Source: Cyclobacteriaceae bacterium (GTDB lineage: Bacteria > Bacteroidota > Bacteroidia > Cytophagales > Cyclobacteriaceae). From it: 64,000 bases of DNA. Below the pieces are notes generated by a model, which did not search any database, was not told the DNA's origin, and worked only from the letters and a program-made list of their open reading frames with translations. Positions 1 to 8,820 of this stretch are shown here, piece after piece. A program made the position numbers and the translations under genes. The DNA lies in the NCBI GenBank assembly GCA_022842845.1, contig JALHOT010000002.1, positions 124,001 through 188,000 on the forward strand, in the 5' to 3' direction. Position 1 is the stretch's first letter. Each line of letters starts with the position of its first letter.

Positions 1-431
1 CCGCACCTTATCCCATACTCCTGACAAGTAAGTATTACTGCTTCTTCCAATAGACGCATGTACTTGTGTATATCAGTGAAGAAATTTTCCATGTCAATGA
101 CCGGATATACCACTAACTGGCCTGGGCCATGGTAGGTAATATCACCGCCTCGATTAATGTGATAATAAGTCGCGCCTATTGCATGCAGTTGGCGTTGATC
201 AAGCAACAGATTTTTCTCCTCACCGCTTTTACCCAAGGTGTATACATGTGGGTGTTCACAAAATAAGAGGTAGTTGGGGCTTTGTTGCTGCGCGTGTGCT
301 GGCAAATTTCTGTTACTTGCTTTAACAGCCAGTATTTCATTGAACAAAGAAGCCTGGTAATCCCAGGCTTCTTTATAATCTTTTAATCCAAGATCGATGA
401 ATGTGGTGGCTGTATTAATTAGAGCGTTCAC
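1..431 (-). CDS. lipB: Lipoyl(octanoyl) transferase LipB, partial (C-terminus beyond window)
   Basis: Transfers octanoyl groups from acyl carrier protein to lipoyl domains, the first step of lipoate synthesis in the cytoplasm. Reading the minus strand from a GTG at 431 gives about 143 residues containing the family hallmarks HVYTLGKSGEEKNLL and RGGDITYHGPGQLVVYP, in the expected order and spacing. The catalytic Cys and Lys lie further downstream and are off the left edge. The GTG start overlaps the TGA stop of the upstream isomerase gene by four bases (GTGA), which suggests translational coupling. I chose the GTG because it starts the reading frame just before the conserved N-terminus and no ATG is available there. 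Family assignment is strong; the exact start is inferred. Confidence 0.9.
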   Translation of the reverse strand, partial: MNALINTATTFIDLGLKDYKEAWDYQASLFNEILAVKASNRNLPAHAQQQSPNYLLFCEHPHVYTLGKSGEEKNLLLDQRQLHAIGATYYHINRGGDITYHGPGQLVVYPVIDMENFFTDIHKYMRLLEEAVILTCQEYGIRC

Positions 432-1435
432 TTAATCTTATCTAACTCTGTTTTCAAATAAATGATCGGCTCAATGGTATCAGCATCTACTCCATTTTCC
501 TTAGCCAGATAAAACGAAATCCAATCGGTCAGATGAATCAAATAGTAATACTGTTCTAATAAAGAAGCCCCTTCTCCAATAATATCGATAATCGGATTTG
601 ATTTCTTCTCCAGCATTTCCCTGCAAATCTCCATTCTCTTCTCTACCCTTTCATGATCGTGATCGGAGTACAAATAAATGGGTTGCATCATTGGCATGAG
701 TGCCTCCGGAAAACGCCAGCCCACTAACTCATTGTGGTTCATTTCAGGGAAGCTGTTAATATGCGCAAATTGCTTTGAGTTCTCATTAATTTGCTGTTGA
801 AAACGCAAGGCCATGGCATGCAGGCGCTGATCGCAGTAAATAATAGGCAGTTTACCTTTTAGTTTTTTAGCAATCAATTCCGCTTCTGATTGTATACCCT
901 TCTCGCCCCTATTCAAAAATTCTATGGCGTTCTCCGTTTCTTTAATAAAAGCCGAGCCGATGAGGTTTGTGTGATAAAGCAACGACAACAGAGCAATCAT
1001 GTTATAACCTAACATGGCTCTGGGACTTTCAGAACCAGCAGGAAGCTGGATATAGAACAGATTATATTCTCTCGCGATGTCGAGTATTTTACCACCAGAA
1101 GCAATTACGATACAATGCGCACGCTTCAGTAATGCCTTGTTAAGAGCCGCGATGGTTTCTTCTGTATTACCACTGTAGGAACTGGCAACAAAAAGGGTGT
1201 GTGGGCTTACAAACTGCGGAATGTTATAGCTCTTCACCACAGTTATGGGAATCGGTATTCTTCCAAAAGTCAGAGAATCTACCAGGTTGGCACCGATTCC
1301 GGATCCGCCCATACCTGCAATCACGATATTTCGGATATCACTGCCCGGTCTTACCAAATCTAAGCCTTCGCCAATCTTTAAGGCATCTGCCAGCTGGCGT
1401 GTAAATCCTTCAATGTATTTTTTTGTAGTCGACAC
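428..1435 (-). CDS. Bifunctional phosphoglucose/phosphomannose isomerase (SIS domain)
   Basis: Interconverts glucose-6-phosphate or mannose-6-phosphate with fructose-6-phosphate in the cytoplasm. The N-terminal SIS domain shows IAGMGGSGIGANLVDS and the sugar-phosphate loop SSYSGNTEETI. The middle carries SPRAMLGY, and the C-terminal half has the PEMNHNEL motif of the bacterial PGI/PMI C-terminal domain. The longest frame opens at 1525, but that would run into the divergent YraN gene starting at 1472. A GTG at 1435 gives 335 residues beginning VSTTKKYIEGF, close to the usual family length, with a TAnnTTTG element just upstream. It precedes lipB and overlaps it by four bases. Confident on family, moderately confident on start. 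Confidence 0.88.
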   Translation of the reverse strand: MSTTKKYIEGFTRQLADALKIGEGLDLVRPGSDIRNIVIAGMGGSGIGANLVDSLTFGRIPIPITVVKSYNIPQFVSPHTLFVASSYSGNTEETIAALNKALLKRAHCIVIASGGKILDIAREYNLFYIQLPAGSESPRAMLGYNMIALLSLLYHTNLIGSAFIKETENAIEFLNRGEKGIQSEAELIAKKLKGKLPIIYCDQRLHAMALRFQQQINENSKQFAHINSFPEMNHNELVGWRFPEALMPMMQPIYLYSDHDHERVEKRMEICREMLEKKSNPIIDIIGEGASLLEQYYYLIHLTDWISFYLAKENGVDADTIEPIIYLKTELDKIK

Positions 1436-1453
1436 TATTGTAAATTTTGGATT

Positions 1454-1461
1454 CAAAGGTA
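1454..1461 (-). promoter_or_regulatory. Bacteroidota -7 promoter element (TACCTTTG) before the isomerase gene
   Basis: TACCTTTG on the minus strand matches the TAnnTTTG consensus and lies 19 bases before the proposed GTG start at 1435. No clear TTTG box is visible at the usual 19-21 base spacing upstream, so this is half a promoter by sequence. It supports the shorter start for the isomerase. Confidence 0.4.
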
Positions 1462-1471
1462 GAACATTTGC

Positions 1472-1822
1472 ATGAGCGATAAAATTAAAACAGGTAACAA
1501 AGGTGAAGAAGTGGCCGCCCAGCATTTAGTCAGCAAGGGTTACGAAATCGTTGCCAGGAACTATCGCTATAAACATGCAGAAATAGACCTCATCGTGAAG
1601 AAGGGAAATATGCTGGTCTTTGTAGAAGTGAAGACCAGGCGACAAAACAATTTTGGGGCACCCGAAAGCTTTGTCACTGCTAAAAAAGCTGCCAAAGTCA
1701 TAGAGGGTGCGGAGTATTACATCTTTTCAATAGATTGGCTAGGCCCTATTCGCTTTGATATTGTGGCTGTGAGCGGTTACTCCTCTGATTTGGTCGAACA
1801 CTTTGAAGATGCCTTTCATTAA
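1472..1822 (+). CDS. YraN/UPF0102 family endonuclease-like protein
   Basis: Small cytoplasmic protein with a restriction-endonuclease-like fold; the biochemical role of the family is not firmly known. The 116 residues carry the family signature in order: GEEVAAQHLVSKGYEIVARN near residues 10-29, then AEIDLIVKKGNMLVFVEVK, whose E-x-D and E-V-K positions match a PD-(D/E)xK-type site. Length is typical. It is divergent from the isomerase gene, leaving only 36 bases between the two starts, so the promoter of each must lie close to or inside the other. Confidence 0.9.
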   Translation: MSDKIKTGNKGEEVAAQHLVSKGYEIVARNYRYKHAEIDLIVKKGNMLVFVEVKTRRQNNFGAPESFVTAKKAAKVIEGAEYYIFSIDWLGPIRFDIVAVSGYSSDLVEHFEDAFH

Positions 1823-1839
1823 ATGGCTATCTTGTTGGT

Positions 1840-2706
1840 ATGAAAAAGTTTGCCTTGTTCATTCTCCTTTTTGGTTCAATGTCTGGCCTTGCACAAACAG
1901 GATCAGAAATCATCCTTTTTGATCTCAGTGAAAAAAAAGGGGGTGTGGTGCTGTCGAATCCTAAAAATATTACCAGTCGTACTGGTTATGACAACCAGCC
2001 ATCTTTTCATCCTACCAAAGCTATACTCTATTATACCTCTTTCAACGAGCAGGGAAGAGCTGACATTAAGTCCTATAATTTGACTGCAGCGGAAACTAAA
2101 AATATTACACAAACACCCGAGCGAGAATATTCACCAACCGTTACACCCGATGGCCAATCTTTATCATGCATCATCCAGCGCGATAATGGAGCACAGGATT
2201 TAGGTAAATACCCAATGGATGGTGGTGAGGCCAGTACGATTATCAGCAACTTAACCGTAGGTTATCATGTTTGGGCCGACAATAGCCACCTTGCCTTGTT
2301 TGTTTTAGGTAACGATGGCGCTCCCAACACCCTACATTATCTTCGATTGCCCACCAGGGAAGACACAATACTCGCTGAAAATATTGGTCGCTCATTACAC
2401 AGAATCCCCGGAGAAGAATCGGTGAGTTATGTTGCTAAGTCAAGTAGCGGACCTTGGGAAATTCGAAAATTCGATACGCGTACTTTTAAAATTGAACTCA
2501 TCTCAGAAACCCTGCCCGGGAAAGAAGATATCTGCTGGACGCCTAAAGGAACAATCCTTTCAAGTGACGGTAGCAGTATCTATATGCTCGCAAAAGATAC
2601 TTGGAAAAAAGTAGCTTATAATGGTGACCCCTCCATTCTTAAGGGCATAACACGCTTAGCTGTTAATAAAAAAGGCAATAAGCTGGCAGTGGTTGTCAGT
2701 GAGTAA
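1840..2706 (+). CDS. Exported TolB-like beta-propeller (PD40 repeat) protein
   Basis: A 288-residue protein with a hydrophobic N-terminal signal peptide ending near GLAQ. The remainder shows WD40-like PD40 repeats, for example QPSFHPTKAILYYTSF and SPTVTPDGQSLSCI, each followed by a short turn and strand. These repeats form propellers in TolB, but no TolB N-terminal domain is present. Probably periplasmic; the substrate or partner is unknown. It starts 17 bases after yraN and may be cotranscribed with it. It converges with the esterase gene, leaving four bases between stops and no visible terminator. Confidence 0.75.
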   Translation: MKKFALFILLFGSMSGLAQTGSEIILFDLSEKKGGVVLSNPKNITSRTGYDNQPSFHPTKAILYYTSFNEQGRADIKSYNLTAAETKNITQTPEREYSPTVTPDGQSLSCIIQRDNGAQDLGKYPMDGGEASTIISNLTVGYHVWADNSHLALFVLGNDGAPNTLHYLRLPTREDTILAENIGRSLHRIPGEESVSYVAKSSSGPWEIRKFDTRTFKIELISETLPGKEDICWTPKGTILSSDGSSIYMLAKDTWKKVAYNGDPSILKGITRLAVNKKGNKLAVVVSE

Positions 2707-2710
2707 GTCT

Positions 2711-3934
2711 TTAATTGGATGCAAAGAAATAGGTAAGTGGCTCTTCTAAAAGCCCTTTCCAATTACCCCAAGAGTGTCCTTGGTTTACTTCCTTGTAATT
2801 AAGTGAGTAGGCTTTTTGCTCAAGTACAGATTTCATAGCGCGTGCTTGGTTCTGCGTATCATTAATTATACCGGTACTCATGAAAACCTTTAAAGGTAAT
2901 GGAGTAGACTCAGCATAGTTTTGAATAATAGTGTTGTCAAATGCTGGTGAGTGAATACCAATCAGATTAAAAACATCGCTTCGCACAAAGCCAACAAAGG
3001 CTGAATTCCACCCTCCTAATGAAGTGCCGAGGATTGCTCGATGGCTTGCATTTTTAATTGTTCTATATGTTGCGTCAATCGCAGGCACTAACTCATCACA
3101 TAAAAAATTTGCAAATTTTTGATTGGCCCTTAACTCTTGCATTCTGCGGTTGTTGCTTAGATTGTTTGGGTCGCGGGGATCAACAAATACTGCAATAATT
3201 GGCTTAATCTTCTTTTGGTGAATAAGGTTATCTAAAACGATAACCATAGATCCTAGTTTATCATCTGCATATTCATGTCCATCCGTAACATAAATAACAG
3301 GCAGGTTATCCATTGATTGATAGCTGCTAGGCGTATATACCTTATATTGTACAGTATAGTTTAAGTTGGTAGCAATACTTTGTATCATCTGATTTTCAGA
3401 AAGCGTGCCTTTAGGAATATTCGGAGTTGGGCTTGTTTCCTCAGGAATTTTCCAAAGCGGCATGCGCAACTCTGAATTGGGTCCAAAACCACTGTACTGA
3501 ATAAAAGGATTAAAGGAATCTACTTTCCAAACACCATCAACCACTACTTTGTAATCAAGTCTGGCATCTTGGGGGAAAGTCTTCTCTACAAACCAAATAT
3601 CACTATCGCCTAATTTTTGACCAACAAATGTGGGTGACCATCTGTTGAAATCTCCAGCCCAATTAACACTCGTCCCTTGGGATTTGTATAAAAAGCATAC
3701 TGAATCACCGAAAACAAAAGGAGTTTGTTTATTAGCTACAAGACTGTCCCATAGTGCATCAACTTTACTTTGGCGCAGGTTAGGATCAATAATTGAGGTT
3801 ACTCTAACAAGGGTTGTCTTAAAATCTTTGTATGAAATGAATTCATGGTAATCAACTTCTTCATTCGTAAAGATTTTTTCTTCTTGACATGACACACCTA
3901 CTGCCACAACCATAAGAAAGAATACGTACCTCAT
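2711..3934 (-). CDS. Enterochelin-esterase-like (Fes/EstD) alpha/beta-hydrolase lipoprotein
   Basis: A 407-residue putative esterase anchored as a lipoprotein: the signal sequence ends in a lipobox-like VGVSC around residue 16. An early-set domain, with WAGDFNRWSP near residue 93, resembles the CBM48/isoamylase-N fold that precedes the catalytic domain in Fes-type esterases. The catalytic part has VIYVTDGHEY, the nucleophile elbow GTSLGGWNS, and a late GHSWGNW likely to supply the catalytic His. Related enzymes hydrolyse siderophore esters or acyl and feruloyl groups on sugars. The TonB receptor lies two genes upstream, but a siderophore role is only a guess. The product is exported; the ester substrate is unknown. 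Confidence 0.78.
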   Translation of the reverse strand: MRYVFFLMVVAVGVSCQEEKIFTNEEVDYHEFISYKDFKTTLVRVTSIIDPNLRQSKVDALWDSLVANKQTPFVFGDSVCFLYKSQGTSVNWAGDFNRWSPTFVGQKLGDSDIWFVEKTFPQDARLDYKVVVDGVWKVDSFNPFIQYSGFGPNSELRMPLWKIPEETSPTPNIPKGTLSENQMIQSIATNLNYTVQYKVYTPSSYQSMDNLPVIYVTDGHEYADDKLGSMVIVLDNLIHQKKIKPIIAVFVDPRDPNNLSNNRRMQELRANQKFANFLCDELVPAIDATYRTIKNASHRAILGTSLGGWNSAFVGFVRSDVFNLIGIHSPAFDNTIIQNYAESTPLPLKVFMSTGIINDTQNQARAMKSVLEQKAYSLNYKEVNQGHSWGNWKGLLEEPLTYFFASN

Positions 3935-4003
3935 GACTTTTTACTTTATCACAAAGTATTGAAATACTTGATTAAGACAAATTTTGAAATCAATAAACGT
4001 ATG

Positions 4004-4924
4004 TTATTTACTCACCTTTTCTTTACTCTTCTCTTCCAACAGTATTGCTTTTGCCTTTTGCAACTCTGCCTTTTGCTTTTCACTCACTTCTGGATAGCTC
4101 AAATTCAGTTTTTCGAATTGTCTATATATGACTGCTGCAATACTTAACCTGGCATACCACTTATCGTCTGCTGGTATGACAAACCATGGGGCTGTATCGG
4201 TAGAAGTGGCACTCAGGGCTTCTTCATAAGCTTTTTGATATTCATCCCAATAGCCACGTTCCTTTAAATCGCTTACTGAAAACTTCCAATTTTTTGTGCT
4301 GTCATCGATCCTCTCCATGAAACGCTTTTTTTGCTCCTTTTTTGAAACGTGCAGGAAGAATTTTAAAATAACCATTCCGTTATCTGTAAGGTTTTTCTCA
4401 AACCTTCTAATCTGCTTATATCTTCTTTCCCAGAAATTCTTATCGATCTTATCTACAGAATCTATACCTGGTATATTTTCGGCCAACACAAACTCGGGGT
4501 GAACTTTTGTAACCAAAACGTTTTCATAATGTGATCGATTATGAATAGCTATTTCTCCTCGCGCAGGCAAGGCTAGTTGATGTCTCCAGAAATAGTCATG
4601 GTCTAGTTCGTGCGAATTAGGTGCTTTAAAGCTATAAACCTTAACTCCTTGTGGATTGAAACCTGACATAACGTGCTTTACTGCACCATCTTTTCCAGCA
4701 GCATCCATCGCTTGGAAAATGATGAGAATACTATAGCGATTATGAGCGTATAGTTTGTCTTGCACTACAGCCAGGTGCTTTCGCCCTTCTTCTAAAAGCG
4801 CTTCAGAGTCTTGTTTATTAAGAATTTCGCCTTTGTACTTCGTATCAAAATCTTTCAGTTTGATTTTTGTTTCCGGCTTAACGAGTAAGTCTTTTACACG
4901 GATTAGTTTTTCATCGCTGAGCAT
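4004..4924 (-). CDS. ppk2: Polyphosphate kinase 2 family protein
   Basis: PPK2 enzymes transfer phosphate between polyphosphate and nucleotides. The 306-residue sequence is a single-domain PPK2. The Walker A-type FQAMDAAGKDGAVKH sits near residues 90-104, followed by SFKAPNSHELDHDYFWRH, the lid-region motif IHNRSHYENVLV, and FFLHVSKKEQKKRF. The conserved order and single domain are typical of short PPK2 proteins; whether it prefers AMP, ADP or GDP cannot be read from the sequence. It is a stand-alone gene on the minus strand with about 70 bases between it and the esterase start. Confidence 0.9.
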   Translation of the reverse strand: MLSDEKLIRVKDLLVKPETKIKLKDFDTKYKGEILNKQDSEALLEEGRKHLAVVQDKLYAHNRYSILIIFQAMDAAGKDGAVKHVMSGFNPQGVKVYSFKAPNSHELDHDYFWRHQLALPARGEIAIHNRSHYENVLVTKVHPEFVLAENIPGIDSVDKIDKNFWERRYKQIRRFEKNLTDNGMVILKFFLHVSKKEQKKRFMERIDDSTKNWKFSVSDLKERGYWDEYQKAYEEALSATSTDTAPWFVIPADDKWYARLSIAAVIYRQFEKLNLSYPEVSEKQKAELQKAKAILLEEKSKEKVSK

Positions 4925-5010
4925 AAGTTTGTCTTTTTACTAATCTAGCAACTCTTGTAGTTATAGATTATGATTTTGGTCAGTAGAGGCCGGGGTGGCT
5001 TTACCTGTAC

Positions 5011-5045
5011 AAAAAAAATGAGGCCAGGTTAGCCTCACTTTTCAT
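5011..5045 (-). terminator. Intrinsic terminator after the TonB-dependent receptor
   Basis: Minus strand: inverted repeat TGAGGC / GCCTCA (5032-5037 and 5019-5024) followed by a run of eight T. It begins about 17 bases after the stop of the receptor gene at 5062. Confidence 0.75.
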
Positions 5046-5061
5046 TCAATCTGAAATGACA

Positions 5062-7029
5062 TTAGTTAAACGGTAGCGTGTAAGCCAGCCTTACTTGATA
5101 CTCGCGACCGATACCAGGAAGAGGCGCATGCCCGCCTGAAAAAGCTTGAATAAACACTTGACCCTCGTCTGCCAAATCGTACACACCTGCACCTAATTCA
5201 ATATTCTTGTTAGTGTATCGCAGAAACAAATTTGCCAACAGCTGTCCATTCACTTTTCCATATACATAATTGTCGTTGTTGTCTATGCCTGTTATCGAAT
5301 TGCGTTCGCCTATAAGGTTAAAGGAAGGGTTGAGGGTAAAACCCTTTGCAATACGAATGCTCGCAAATCCATTCAGTCGGCTACCGGGCAACGCTAATAC
5401 GTGTCCTTCATCGTTGGGCACTATGTAGTAGGGCACATCACCCGTATTCTTAGCATTGTAATAGGCATAATTGATCGATACGCTTCCCCATTCGTATTTT
5501 GCTCTGTAATCTAGCTCAAAACCCACCGATCCGGCTTTGTTAAAATTATCATATGTGCCTATAGGATTGGCCACATCTACAAAGTAGACAATGGGATCTG
5601 TAATTTGTATGTGAAAGGCGTTGCCCGTTAAAAACATATTGTCGTTTAGCTTATAACCTACTTCAATTTCTGCTACTCCCGTTTTTTCAGGTTCTACATC
5701 TGGGTTGTAGTTCATGTTCTCTAACGCAGGGGCGCGGAAGGCGCGGCTATATAATGCCTTAAAGTGTAGCTTATTATACGCTTTAGTAAAGCCAATGCGA
5801 GGGGAAAAGGCAGTACCAAACTGGCTGTGTGCATCGAAACGGCTGCCCAGTGTGATATTCAACGCATCGGTTTTGATTACTCCCTGGGCAAAAGCACCAA
5901 GGTTATAAAAAGATATGGTGTTATCACTGCTAAAATCTCCAAAATAATCAGCATCAGGTCCTGTATATTCAGCAAAGTCAAAGTAGGAATCGCCTCCGGC
6001 TACAACCGAAATCTTAGCGGTTGGATTCCAATCTACGTTAATGGAGGGAGCTACTCTGCGGGCATCGAGTAAATAAGGTACATATGCATCTTCAGCCGTT
6101 TTCCAGGGCTGGCCAGTTTTGATATTAACACGAGGCGTTATGGTTAACTTGTTGCTGGCTTTATAAGCATATTTTAGTTCGCCAAATATTTGCCGGAAGC
6201 TTATCCTATCTGGAATACCTGTTGTAGCGATTTCATCAAACTGATCCACCGACTCAAGTTTGTAATCATCATAAATGACGCGAACGCTAAAACCTCCCGC
6301 TGCAACCGCGGCATTTATCATCATCGGTCTTAACCGTGATTTGTCGGTAAGGTCAATACTGTTGCCAAAAAAATCAGAGTAAGTTTGGTCAGAACGTATG
6401 CCTTCCCCTAAGTGAGCACTCACGGAATACTCTATTTTATCAGTCTTCTGGCCGGCACTTATAGTGGTGTTAAGACGGCTAAGACTATTGGCGGTAGCTC
6501 CCACTAATGCATCCAAGAAAACACCATTTAATTGGGCTCCTTTTCGGGTGATAATATTGATAACCCCCAGCTCGGCATATCCTCCATATATACTTGAGCC
6601 CGGCCCGCGAATAATTTCAATTCTTTCAATATTATTAATGTCATAATGCTGCCCAAACTGGTTTGACGAAAATAGGATTTCGTTCATTTCTTGCCCGTCC
6701 ATTAATAGTAAAATTTTGCCTTCATGCCCCCAGTTACCACGCGACCCCAGGCCCACTACGTTTTGCACGTCTACCCCAAAGGTAAAGCCAGGCACCTGGT
6801 TAAGAACATCCATTAAATCACGCGCGCCCATATTCCTAATTTCGTCTCTGGTAATAACCGAAATAACTGAAGGCGTTTCACGAAGGCTTAGGTCACTTTT
6901 AGAAACGCTAATAGGTATGTTCATCAATTCTTCTAAGCTTAAAGCGTAGGGATCGTCAGGAAACGTTTCTTGTGCAAAGGCGAAGATTGTGTTGATTAGC
7001 AACACAAAAGCAATTACTAATTTTTTCAT
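5062..7029 (-). CDS. TonB-dependent outer-membrane receptor
   Basis: A 655-residue receptor for energised import across the outer membrane. A signal peptide (MKKLVIAFVLLIN to about FAFAQ) is followed by a plug domain, roughly residues 45-160: ETPSVISVITRDEIRNMG, DLMDVLNQVPGF, LLLMDGQEMNE and IERIEIIRGPGSSIYGG. The rest is an alternating beta-barrel ending in the hydrophobic C-terminal strand. There is no N-terminal carboxypeptidase-like domain and no SusD partner nearby, so it resembles siderophore/cobalamin-type receptors rather than SusC. The ligand is unknown. A hairpin terminator follows the stop. Confidence 0.88.
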   Translation of the reverse strand: MKKLVIAFVLLINTIFAFAQETFPDDPYALSLEELMNIPISVSKSDLSLRETPSVISVITRDEIRNMGARDLMDVLNQVPGFTFGVDVQNVVGLGSRGNWGHEGKILLLMDGQEMNEILFSSNQFGQHYDINNIERIEIIRGPGSSIYGGYAELGVINIITRKGAQLNGVFLDALVGATANSLSRLNTTISAGQKTDKIEYSVSAHLGEGIRSDQTYSDFFGNSIDLTDKSRLRPMMINAAVAAGGFSVRVIYDDYKLESVDQFDEIATTGIPDRISFRQIFGELKYAYKASNKLTITPRVNIKTGQPWKTAEDAYVPYLLDARRVAPSINVDWNPTAKISVVAGGDSYFDFAEYTGPDADYFGDFSSDNTISFYNLGAFAQGVIKTDALNITLGSRFDAHSQFGTAFSPRIGFTKAYNKLHFKALYSRAFRAPALENMNYNPDVEPEKTGVAEIEVGYKLNDNMFLTGNAFHIQITDPIVYFVDVANPIGTYDNFNKAGSVGFELDYRAKYEWGSVSINYAYYNAKNTGDVPYYIVPNDEGHVLALPGSRLNGFASIRIAKGFTLNPSFNLIGERNSITGIDNNDNYVYGKVNGQLLANLFLRYTNKNIELGAGVYDLADEGQVFIQAFSGGHAPLPGIGREYQVRLAYTLPFN

Positions 7030-7089
7030 ATAGAGAGGGTTTGGTTTATTAAAGTAAGTAATTCCAGCGCCTACACTGAAGCTTCCTGT

Positions 7090-8745
7090 TTATTCTCGTA
7101 AAGCTCTTCTTAGAATTTTTCCAACATTACTTTTTGGTAGCTCTGCTCTAAACTCAATGTATTTAGGGCGCTTATAATTGACCATTTGCTCCTTGCAGAA
7201 GTCCTTCAACTCTGCTTCGGTTAACGATTCATCCTTCTTAATAACAAAAAGCTTTACTGCTTCTGTAGAATGTTCATCGGGCACCCCAATAGCTGCCGCC
7301 TCTAATACTTTTGGGTGTGTGGCCACAATCGCTTCTATTTCGTTAGGATATACATTAAAGCCTGAAACCAAAATCATATCTTTTTTACGATCCACAATCT
7401 TAAAGAAACCATCAGGCTCCATCACAGCCACATCCCCAGTCTTAAACCAGCCACCATCATAAAACACCTCGCGATTATCCTTCTGCCAATAGCCTTTAAA
7501 CACTTGCGGACCTTTAGCACACAACTCCCCTGGTTCGCCTGCCGGCAATGCATTGCCATTATCATCAGCAATCATAATGTCGGTGCTTGGAAAAGGAACG
7601 CCAATAGAACTTGGTCTTTCGCTTCCCAATAGATTAATACACAATAATGGTGATGTTTCACTGAGTCCATAACCCTGGGTTATAAAATGTCCTGTTAAAT
7701 TCTTCCAGCGTTCACTCACCACATCTTGGATAGCCATACCACCCCCTATAGTGGCTTTTAAAGGACCGAAATCAACTTCGTTTATGTTGGGGTGATTAAT
7801 CAATGCATTAAAAAGAGTATTCACACCAATCATCACATTAATAGGTTGCTTTTTAAGCTCCTTGATAAAGCCCGGTATATCTTTAGGATTGGTGATGAGT
7901 ACTACTTTAAAACCGAACTTCATAAATATCAACGCACCGTATAAGGCTGTGATGTGATAAAGAGGAAGTGGCACTAAGGTGGTCGCATCTTTAGGGAAGT
8001 AAACCTTCAAGAATGCTTCGCCTTGTAAGAGGTTAGCCACCATATTCCGATGCGACAACTCAGCTCCTTTTGAAAGTCCGGTAGTACCTCCGGTATACTG
8101 AAGCAAAATAGTATCTTCTGGTTTGCCTTTATATTCCTTATAGGTTAGTGTATTACCCTCTTGCAGAATTTTTGTGAATGATAGTGCTCCGGGTAGATGG
8201 TATGGTGGCACCATCTTTTTTATTCGTTTCACTACAAAATTAACCAGGTGCTTTTTCAAGCCCCCCAGCATATCACCCAGCTCTGTTACGATCACTGTTT
8301 TAATCTGGGTGTTGGCAAAAATCTTCTCCAGATTAAAAGCAAAGTTAGCGGCAATGACAATGGCCTTGGCTCCACTGTCGCGAAACTGATGTTCCATTTC
8401 ACGAGGTGTGTACAGAGGGTTAGTATTTACTACTATCAAGCCCGCACGCAAAGCACCTATAAAAACAATGGGGTATTGAAGGCAATTAGGCATTTGCACC
8501 GCTATGCGATCACCTGGTTTTAAATCAGTTTTGTTTTGAAAGTATGCGGCCATGGCTCTTGACTGCTTATCAAGTTCCCCATAAGACATGACTTTGCCCA
8601 TGTTCTCAAAAACAGGCTTAGCCTTATTCTTTTCTAATGCTTCGTTGAAAATATCCAGTAGTGTTGGATAATCAGCAGGATTAATTTCGGAAGACATCCC
8701 CTCGGGATAGCTAGCCAGCCATGGACGACTATTCATAAAACTCAA
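7090..8745 (-). CDS. fadD: Long-chain fatty-acid--CoA ligase
   Basis: Activates fatty acids to acyl-CoA with ATP for beta-oxidation or lipid recycling. The 551 residues show the ANL-superfamily motifs in order: LLQYTGGTTGLSKGAELSH (P-loop), QGYGLSETSP, YWQKDNREVFYDGGWFKTGD, and KDMILVSGFNVYPNEIE followed by the C-terminal lysine in KSNVGKILRR. The length and the FNVYPNEIE linker fit FadD-type enzymes. It is transcribed toward the TonB receptor (60-base gap) and is divergent from gdhA, sharing a 75-base intergenic region with it. The symbol is by family, not by proven orthology. Confidence 0.9.
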   Translation of the reverse strand: MSFMNSRPWLASYPEGMSSEINPADYPTLLDIFNEALEKNKAKPVFENMGKVMSYGELDKQSRAMAAYFQNKTDLKPGDRIAVQMPNCLQYPIVFIGALRAGLIVVNTNPLYTPREMEHQFRDSGAKAIVIAANFAFNLEKIFANTQIKTVIVTELGDMLGGLKKHLVNFVVKRIKKMVPPYHLPGALSFTKILQEGNTLTYKEYKGKPEDTILLQYTGGTTGLSKGAELSHRNMVANLLQGEAFLKVYFPKDATTLVPLPLYHITALYGALIFMKFGFKVVLITNPKDIPGFIKELKKQPINVMIGVNTLFNALINHPNINEVDFGPLKATIGGGMAIQDVVSERWKNLTGHFITQGYGLSETSPLLCINLLGSERPSSIGVPFPSTDIMIADDNGNALPAGEPGELCAKGPQVFKGYWQKDNREVFYDGGWFKTGDVAVMEPDGFFKIVDRKKDMILVSGFNVYPNEIEAIVATHPKVLEAAAIGVPDEHSTEAVKLFVIKKDESLTEAELKDFCKEQMVNYKRPKYIEFRAELPKSNVGKILRRALRE

Positions 8746-8773
8746 ATTAAGTAAAATACTGAAAACACAATCG

Positions 8774-8803
8774 TTTGCGTCATTGAATCTTGTAGTAACT
8801 TGG
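8774..8803 (+). promoter_or_regulatory. Possible gdhA promoter (TTTG-18-TAACTTGG)
   Basis: A TTTG box at 8774-8777 is separated by 18 bases from TAACTTGG at 8796-8803, one mismatch from TAnnTTTG. The ATG of gdhA follows at 8821, giving a short leader. Inferred from consensus only. Confidence 0.35.
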
Positions 8804-8820
8804 TATAAAAATTAGAAACC

